Assembly: GCA_934456295.1 (NCBI GenBank)
Contig: CAKSHB010000027.1
Location: forward strand, 1 to 18,344
From: an uncultured Clostridia bacterium
GTDB lineage: Bacteria; Bacillota; Clostridia; UBA1381; UMGS1253
DNA length: 18,344 bases
Reading direction: 5' to 3'
Shown: positions 14,583 through 18,344 of the stretch, piece by piece
Layout of the letters: every line of letters begins with the position of its first letter
How positions within the stretch are numbered: the stretch's first letter is position 1
The notes under the pieces: generated by a model
Databases searched by the model: none
Seen by the model: only the letters and a program-made list of their open reading frames with translations
Told to the model about the DNA's origin: nothing
Program-made: the position numbers and the translations under genes

Positions 14583-15977
14583 ATGAAGCTTTATAATATA
14601 AGAAAAATGTGCAATGCAATAAAGATGTTTATGAAGTACAAAATGAAGCTTACAACCGCCCAGATGCTTGTGCTCGGTTTTGCGGTCATAATTGCTGTCG
14701 GTACAATTCTTCTCATGCTGCCGGTATCGAGCAGAAGCGGCTGCAAAACAAGCTTTGTAAATGCATTTTTCACCGCAACCTCGGCATCGTGCATAACGGG
14801 ACTTGTGGTGTTTGATACATACACATACTGGAGTATGTTCGGGCAGCTTGTCCTTCTGGCGCTTACGCAGATAGGCGGACTGGGATTTATGACGATGGGA
14901 AGCGTTATAGCTTTTTTGATGAGAAGCAAAATCAGCTTCAGACAAAGGCTCGCAATGAGTGAGTCGATAGGACTTGACATGACGAGCGGTATTGTGCGAA
15001 TGACACAGCACATACTTATCGGCACGTTTATATTTGAGGCAGCCGGAGCATTAATTCTTTCGGTAAAATTCATACCCGAATTCGGACTCGGCGGAGGAAT
15101 ATACAAAGGCGTGTTCCATGCTGTTTCGGCATTTTGTAACTCGGGCATTGATTTGATGGGCGAAAAACAACCATTCGGTTCATTTTGCAATTATACCGAC
15201 GATTGGGTTGTAAATATCACGATTATGCTGCTTATAACTGTCGGCGGCACGGGTTTTTTTGTATGGGAGGATATATACCGTTCAAAGAATTACAAAAGTC
15301 TGAGTTTCCACAGTAAGCTTGTACTGACAATCAATACCGCGCTTGTAATATTTGGTGCGGCAATGATATTTTTTATGGATTATCATAACCCGGGAACGCT
15401 CGGAAAGCTGCCCTTCGGAACAAAGGTTCTTGCCTCATTGTTTCAGTCGGTGGCAAGCCGTACGGCGGGATTTTGTACGGTTAATCTTTCGGCGCTCAGT
15501 GTGGGTTCAACATTTGTTATGATGATACTGATGTTTATAGGCGGCGCGCCCGGCTCAACTGCCGGCGGAGTAAAGACAACAACCGTGGGACTTTTGTTTT
15601 TTACCGTGCTTGCAAGCATACGCGGCAGTGAAGATGTGAACGCATTTAAACACAGGATTGAGCATTTGGCTGTATTCCGTGCGGTTACAGTAGTTTTGAT
15701 GTCGCTGTGCGTTGTGGTTGCCGGAACGCTTGTGCTGTCTATGGCAGACCCGATGTATTCATTTAAGGAGATTGTATTTGAAGTGATATCCGCTTTCGGC
15801 ACTGTAGGACTTACGCTCGGGATAACGCCAACGCTCTCGGCGGTATCGAAGGTTGCGCTTGCACTGATTATGTTCTTCGGACGCGTGGGAGTTGTGACGA
15901 TTATGCTGTCGCTTACACTGAGAGGCACAAAACCGAACAGCAAAATACGCTATCCTGTCGGAAGAGTCATGATATAA
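14583..15977 (+). CDS. ktrB: Potassium uptake membrane subunit KtrB/TrkH
   Basis: This 464-residue polytopic membrane protein is of the TrkH/KtrB family, the pore subunit of a K+ (often Na+-linked) transporter. Four pore-loop repeats are visible: FFTATSASCITGL near residue 60, FHAVSAFCNSGID near 180, FQSVASRTAGF near 285 and EVISAFGTVGLT near 400, each with the selectivity-filter Gly between hydrophobic helices. The length suits KtrB rather than longer TrkH. The ATG at 14583 has GGAG 9 bases upstream; a TTG at 14568 precedes that site and is rejected. It is paired with ktrA 213 bp downstream. Its last codon and stop (ATA TAA) lie in a repeated sequence that recurs 102 bp later. Confidence 0.94.
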   Translation: MKLYNIRKMCNAIKMFMKYKMKLTTAQMLVLGFAVIIAVGTILLMLPVSSRSGCKTSFVNAFFTATSASCITGLVVFDTYTYWSMFGQLVLLALTQIGGLGFMTMGSVIAFLMRSKISFRQRLAMSESIGLDMTSGIVRMTQHILIGTFIFEAAGALILSVKFIPEFGLGGGIYKGVFHAVSAFCNSGIDLMGEKQPFGSFCNYTDDWVVNITIMLLITVGGTGFFVWEDIYRSKNYKSLSFHSKLVLTINTALVIFGAAMIFFMDYHNPGTLGKLPFGTKVLASLFQSVASRTAGFCTVNLSALSVGSTFVMMILMFIGGAPGSTAGGVKTTTVGLLFFTVLASIRGSEDVNAFKHRIEHLAVFRAVTVVLMSLCVVVAGTLVLSMADPMYSFKEIVFEVISAFGTVGLTLGITPTLSAVSKVALALIMFFGRVGVVTIMLSLTLRGTKPNSKIRYPVGRVMI

Positions 15978-16034
15978 TATTTACAACAGATGTTACCAAA
16001 CGCTCCCGTGTTTGTGATTGATGTAAATATTGAA
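15969..16034. repeat. Repeat copy 1 after ktrB: AATATTTAC/GTAAATATT inverted repeat
   Basis: The unit starts with ATGATATAATATTT (15969-15982), which covers the end of ktrB. Arms 15976-15984 and 16023-16031 are a perfect 9-bp inverted repeat. The 38-bp middle holds an inner CAAAC/GTTTG hairpin. The TATAAT within it has no -35 at the right distance. Confidence 0.6.
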
Positions 16035-16043
16035 TCGGAGTGA

Positions 16044-16065
16044 AGCAAGCCGATTAGGCGGCTTG
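16044..16065. repeat. GC-rich hairpin between the two repeat copies
   Basis: GCAAGCCG and CGGCTTGC form a perfect 8-bp stem with a 6-nt loop (ATTAGG). No T run follows, so it is not a standard terminator. It could slow transcription, stabilise the ktrB mRNA end, or be part of a mobile repeat. Confidence 0.6.
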
Positions 16066-16070
16066 CGCCT

Positions 16071-16105
16071 ATGATATAATATTTGCGGTTTATGCAAATA
16101 TTGAA
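16071..16105. repeat. Repeat copy 2: AATATTTGC/GCAAATATT hairpin
   Basis: The 14-bp ATGATATAATATTT recurs exactly (16071-16084), 102 bp after copy 1. Arms 16078-16086 and 16094-16102 pair perfectly with a 7-nt loop and are followed by GAA, as in copy 1. The inner base pair differs from copy 1 (G-C for A-T) on both sides, a compensatory change. Confidence 0.6.
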
Positions 16106-16125
16106 AAGCAATACTGCGGCGACAC

Positions 16126-16153
16126 TTTGCTGCATTTGTTATTGCATTATAAT
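16126..16153 (+). promoter_or_regulatory. Possible ktrA promoter
   Basis: TATAAT (16148-16153) lies 38 bp before the ktrA ATG. The nearest -35-like hexamer is TTTGCT (16126-16131) at 16 bp, a weak match. The -10 is again followed by ATT, as in the nearby repeats. Confidence 0.35.
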
Positions 16154-16190
16154 ATTAATGATACAGTGAAAATTTTCAGGGGGTATATAT

Positions 16191-16835
16191 ATGAAACAGT
16201 CATTTGCCGTACTTGGTTTGGGAAGCTTTGGACAAAGCGTTGCAAAAACACTTTATTCGCTCGGACATGAGGTTCTTGCTATAGACCTGAACGAGGAAAG
16301 AATTCAGGCAATATCGGAAAGCGTTACTCATGCGATAGAGGGTGACTGCCGCGATGAAAATGTTTTGAAAGCAGTCGGAATACGTAACTTTGACGTTGTT
16401 GTGGTTGCGATAGGACAGGACCTTGAGGCGTCAATACTTGTCACAACGACACTGAAAGAGCTCGGCGTCGGCTGTGTTGTGGCAAAGGCGCACAGCGTAA
16501 TACATTCAAAAATATTAACCAAAGTCGGTGCGGACAAGGTGGTATTTCCCGAGCTTGATATGGGTGTAAGAATAGCAAATACGCTTTCAAATGTAAACGT
16601 CGTGGATTTGCTCTCACTTACGGACGGCTACAGCATTGTAGAGATAAACTGTCCGGAAAGCTGGGTCGGCAAAAATATGATGGAGCTGGATTTACGCGCA
16701 AAATACGGCATAAATGTTCTTGCGGTCAGGGACAGCGACGATATAGATGTATCGCCGGATCCGCGCAAGCTGTTTACGGAGCGTGATGTGGTTATAATCA
16801 TAGGTGCAAATGATGAATTGGGCAGGATAAAATAA
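16191..16835 (+). CDS. ktrA: Potassium uptake regulatory subunit KtrA (RCK)
   Basis: This 214-residue cytoplasmic protein forms the gating ring of the Ktr K+ transporter. An RCK_N Rossmann domain (about 1-130) has GLGSFG at 9-14 and the acidic residue D32 (AIDL) that holds the nucleotide ribose. An RCK_C domain follows (about 135-214, SIVEINCPESWVGKNM), in some homologues the c-di-AMP site. The length matches KtrA rather than double-length TrkA. The ATG has GGGGG about 8 bases upstream. The order ktrB then ktrA with 213 bp between is loose for a complex-forming pair and may allow separate control. The stop overlaps the next start by one base (TAATG). Confidence 0.95.
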   Translation: MKQSFAVLGLGSFGQSVAKTLYSLGHEVLAIDLNEERIQAISESVTHAIEGDCRDENVLKAVGIRNFDVVVVAIGQDLEASILVTTTLKELGVGCVVAKAHSVIHSKILTKVGADKVVFPELDMGVRIANTLSNVNVVDLLSLTDGYSIVEINCPESWVGKNMMELDLRAKYGINVLAVRDSDDIDVSPDPRKLFTERDVVIIIGANDELGRIK

Positions 16836-17629
16836 TGAAGTTTATACAGAGCAGTTCAAATAAGGAATATAAATTCATAAAATCACTAATGATGAAAAAG
16901 GGGCGCAGCGAGAGCGGATATTTTGTTGCCGAGGGGATAAAATCGGTAAGCGAAGCGCTTAATTCCGAGGCGGAAATCGGCATAGTTGCGGTAAGCGAAA
17001 ACGCACTGCAAAAGTGCGGCGATATATTGGATTTGGCGAAAAAAAGGCAAGCGGAGATTATAAATGTCAGCGAAAGACTTTTTTCATCAATGAGCGATAC
17101 ACAAAATCCCGAGGGGGTTTTGTGCACGGTAAAAATGTTTTCTGAAGAAATGCAAAAGCGCAAAGCAGGATTGTACATATATTGCGACAGAGTATGCGAC
17201 CCGGGAAATGCGGGGACGCTTATACGGTGCGCCGACGCTGTGGGTGCGGAGGGCATAATTTTTTCACGGGGAAGTGTTGATATATATAACCCGAAAACGG
17301 TGCGTGCCGCAATGGGGTCGATTTTTCATGTTAAAGTGTATGCCGGCGCAGACATAAGCTTGCTTAAACAGATGAAAGAGAGCGGTTATGTGCTGTATGC
17401 CGGAGCGCTTGATGAGCGCGCGGAGTTGTATGATGAGATAAAATACCCGAATAAAACGGCAATTGTGATAGGAAATGAGGCAAACGGAGTATCGAAGCAG
17501 GCGCTAACGATTGCGGATAAGCTGATAATTATACCCATATACGGCAGAGCGGAGTCGATTAACGCGTCTGTTGCCGGTGCGGTTTTGATGTATGAATGGC
17601 GCAGAAATAACAAAAACGAGGCGAAATAA
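16835..17629 (+). CDS. SpoU/TrmH-family RNA 2'-O-methyltransferase
   Basis: This 264-residue SPOUT enzyme has an N-terminal RNA-binding domain (about 1-100, SNKEYKFIKSL and FVAEGIKSV) and the three SpoU motifs: NAGTLIRCADA near 125, VIGNEANGVS near 210 and INASVAGAVLMYE near 240-254. The last two form the knotted SAM site. Such enzymes methylate ribose in rRNA or tRNA; the two-domain form is like RlmB/TsnR-type 23S rRNA enzymes. The exact target cannot be read from sequence, so I give no symbol. The ATG overlaps the ktrA stop by one base, and the next gene begins directly at its stop, so the three genes are translationally linked. Confidence 0.92.
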   Translation: MKFIQSSSNKEYKFIKSLMMKKGRSESGYFVAEGIKSVSEALNSEAEIGIVAVSENALQKCGDILDLAKKRQAEIINVSERLFSSMSDTQNPEGVLCTVKMFSEEMQKRKAGLYIYCDRVCDPGNAGTLIRCADAVGAEGIIFSRGSVDIYNPKTVRAAMGSIFHVKVYAGADISLLKQMKESGYVLYAGALDERAELYDEIKYPNKTAIVIGNEANGVSKQALTIADKLIIIPIYGRAESINASVAGAVLMYEWRRNNKNEAK

Positions 17630-18220
17630 ATGGATAAGAGCAGATTTGAAAAACAGCTTGCATTTTTAATTGAGATTGATAAAATGAAAAGCATATTAAG
17701 GCGCACTGTACTTATAAATGAGCCGCGCCGCGAAAATGACGCGGAACATTCGTGGCATTTTGCCGTTACGGCGCTTGTACTCACGGAATATGCAAGCGAT
17801 AATATCGATATAAACCACGTTATAAAAATGGCGCTTGTTCATGATTTGGTTGAAGTGTATGCGGGAGATACATTTGCATATGATGAAAAAGGCTATGAGG
17901 ACAAGCAGAGCAGAGAGTTCGCCGCGGCGGATAAAATATTCGGCATACTTCCCGACAAACAGGGAAAAGAGCTTCGTGCGCTGTGGGAGGAATTTGAGGA
18001 GTTTAAAACAAAGGATTCATGCTATGCCAATGCGATTGACAGACTTCAGCCCTTTATAAATAACTATAAGACAGAAGGGCATACATGGAAATTGGGAGGA
18101 GTTACAAGCGCAAAGGTGTATAAGCGCATGGAGGCGGTGCGAGGAGCGGCGCCTGAATTATGGCCGTTTGTTGAGTATGTGATAAATGACGCTATAGATA
18201 AAGGTTATCTGCAAAAATAG
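17630..18220 (+). CDS. HD-domain phosphohydrolase (YfbR/HDDC2-like)
   Basis: This 196-residue protein carries the HD metal-binding set: H40 (AEHSWH), H71-D72 (LVHDLVE) and a distal Asp in AIDRLQPF at about 138. The spacing resembles E. coli YfbR, a 5'-deoxynucleotidase, and the HDDC2 group. R33/R34 just before the first His could hold phosphate. It probably removes phosphate from a (deoxy)nucleotide, but the substrate is not shown. The ATG starts at the base after the upstream stop, with a GAGGCG binding site overlapping the end of that gene. It is last in the operon, and a terminator follows after about 67 bp that show nothing else recognisable. Confidence 0.85.
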   Translation: MDKSRFEKQLAFLIEIDKMKSILRRTVLINEPRRENDAEHSWHFAVTALVLTEYASDNIDINHVIKMALVHDLVEVYAGDTFAYDEKGYEDKQSREFAAADKIFGILPDKQGKELRALWEEFEEFKTKDSCYANAIDRLQPFINNYKTEGHTWKLGGVTSAKVYKRMEAVRGAAPELWPFVEYVINDAIDKGYLQK

Positions 18221-18287
18221 ATTTATTGTTACTGTAAAACCGGCATTAGCTTTTTTGTGAAAAGTGAATAGTAAAAATGTAATAAGT

Positions 18288-18321
18288 AAATCGGCAGGTA
18301 CTTTTGTACTTGCCGATTTTT
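18288..18321. terminator. Terminator between the HD gene and the convergent tRNA
   Basis: A 14-bp stem with one G-U pair (18288-18301 with 18306-18319, arm AAATCGGCAGGTAC) closes a TTTT loop and ends in five T on the plus strand. On the minus strand it directly follows the tRNA 3' end and is followed by TTTA, so it may serve both convergent transcripts. Confidence 0.87.
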
Positions 18322-18344
18322 GGCACCCCCGACCGGAGTCGAAC
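18321..18344 (-). tRNA. tRNA gene, 3' end only (cut by window edge)
   Basis: Read on the minus strand, the last 24 bases give the end of a T arm and acceptor. There is a T loop TTCGACT (fits TTCRANY), a T-stem 3' half CCGGT, an acceptor 3' strand CGGGGGT, discriminator G and an encoded CCA (18321-18323). The 5' half and anticodon lie outside the window, so the amino acid is unknown. A G discriminator and an A1-U72 pair would be expected. Confidence 0.85.

Noticed and set aside
15443..15943. 166-codon minus-strand open frame in ktrB
   Set aside because: It is Ser/Thr-rich, opposite conserved pore-loop sequence, with no initiation signal.
15973..15978. TATAAT at the end of ktrB, and the copy at 16075-16080, as promoters
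   Set aside because: No -35-like hexamer occurs 16-18 bp upstream of either, and both are part of a repeated inverted-repeat element.
15978..16190. Possible c-di-AMP (ydaO-type) riboswitch before ktrA
   Set aside because: ktr genes are known ydaO targets, but I see none of the conserved G-rich core and the spacer is explained better by repeats and hairpins.
18321..18344. Prophage or island attachment site at the tRNA 3' end
   Set aside because: No integrase gene or repeat of the tRNA end is visible in the window; the neighbouring genes are housekeeping.
1..18344. CRISPR arrays, insertion sequences, defence islands or toxin-antitoxin pairs
   Set aside because: No regular spacer repeats, transposase motifs or paired small toxin/antitoxin genes were seen on either strand.

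Overview
The window looks like a chromosomal segment from an anaerobic member of the Clostridia (Firmicutes). The reasons are the AT-leaning coding sequence with many ATA and AGA codons, strong AGGAGG-type ribosome binding sites, textbook TTGACA/TATAAT promoters, a Bacillus/Clostridium-type LexA box (GAAC-N4-GTTC), a YneA-like LysM protein, KtrAB potassium uptake and a PolA with a decayed proofreading domain. The species cannot be told from the sequence.

Layout. (1) 1-3123, plus strand: the 3' part of polA, then coaE, then a membrane-anchored SLT-type lytic transglycosylase overlapping the end of coaE. (2) 3179-10748: a carbohydrate locus. A cytoplasmic GH78 alpha-L-rhamnosidase-type enzyme ends at a strong terminator and converges with an AraC-family regulator. 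The regulator is divergent from a four-gene plus-strand operon: IlvD/Edd-family sugar-acid dehydratase, DHDPS-family aldolase/dehydratase, SDR oxidoreductase and KDPG-aldolase-family enzyme. (3) 10749-11342: terminators, then a perfect consensus promoter with two LexA boxes driving a YneA-like SOS division inhibitor. (4) 11426-14561: pyrE, a small GIY-YIG protein and glutamine-dependent NAD synthetase, with clear promoters before pyrE and nadE. (5) 14583-18220: ktrB, a 213-bp repeat-containing spacer, ktrA, a SpoU/TrmH-type RNA methyltransferase and an HD-domain phosphohydrolase. (6) 18288-18344: a terminator shared by convergent transcripts and the 3' end of a minus-strand tRNA gene.

How the genes may work together. 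The carbohydrate locus reads as a non-phosphorylative sugar-acid route. GH78 would release L-rhamnose or a similar sugar from an imported glycoside. The SDR would oxidise the sugar or a keto-acid intermediate. The IlvD/Edd enzyme would dehydrate the aldonate to a 2-keto-3-deoxy acid, and one or both Schiff-base aldolases would split it to pyruvate plus an aldehyde. No kinase, lactonase, isomerase or transporter is present, so the substrate is open. The dehydratase has Gly where one [2Fe-2S] ligand Cys sits in arabinonate dehydratase.

Other points of interest are the SOS promoter, in which two LexA boxes form a 13-bp inverted repeat around the -10 box, and three inverted repeats with matching TATAATATT...AATATTGA ends whose inner bases change in a compensatory way (one before pyrE, two between ktrB and ktrA).
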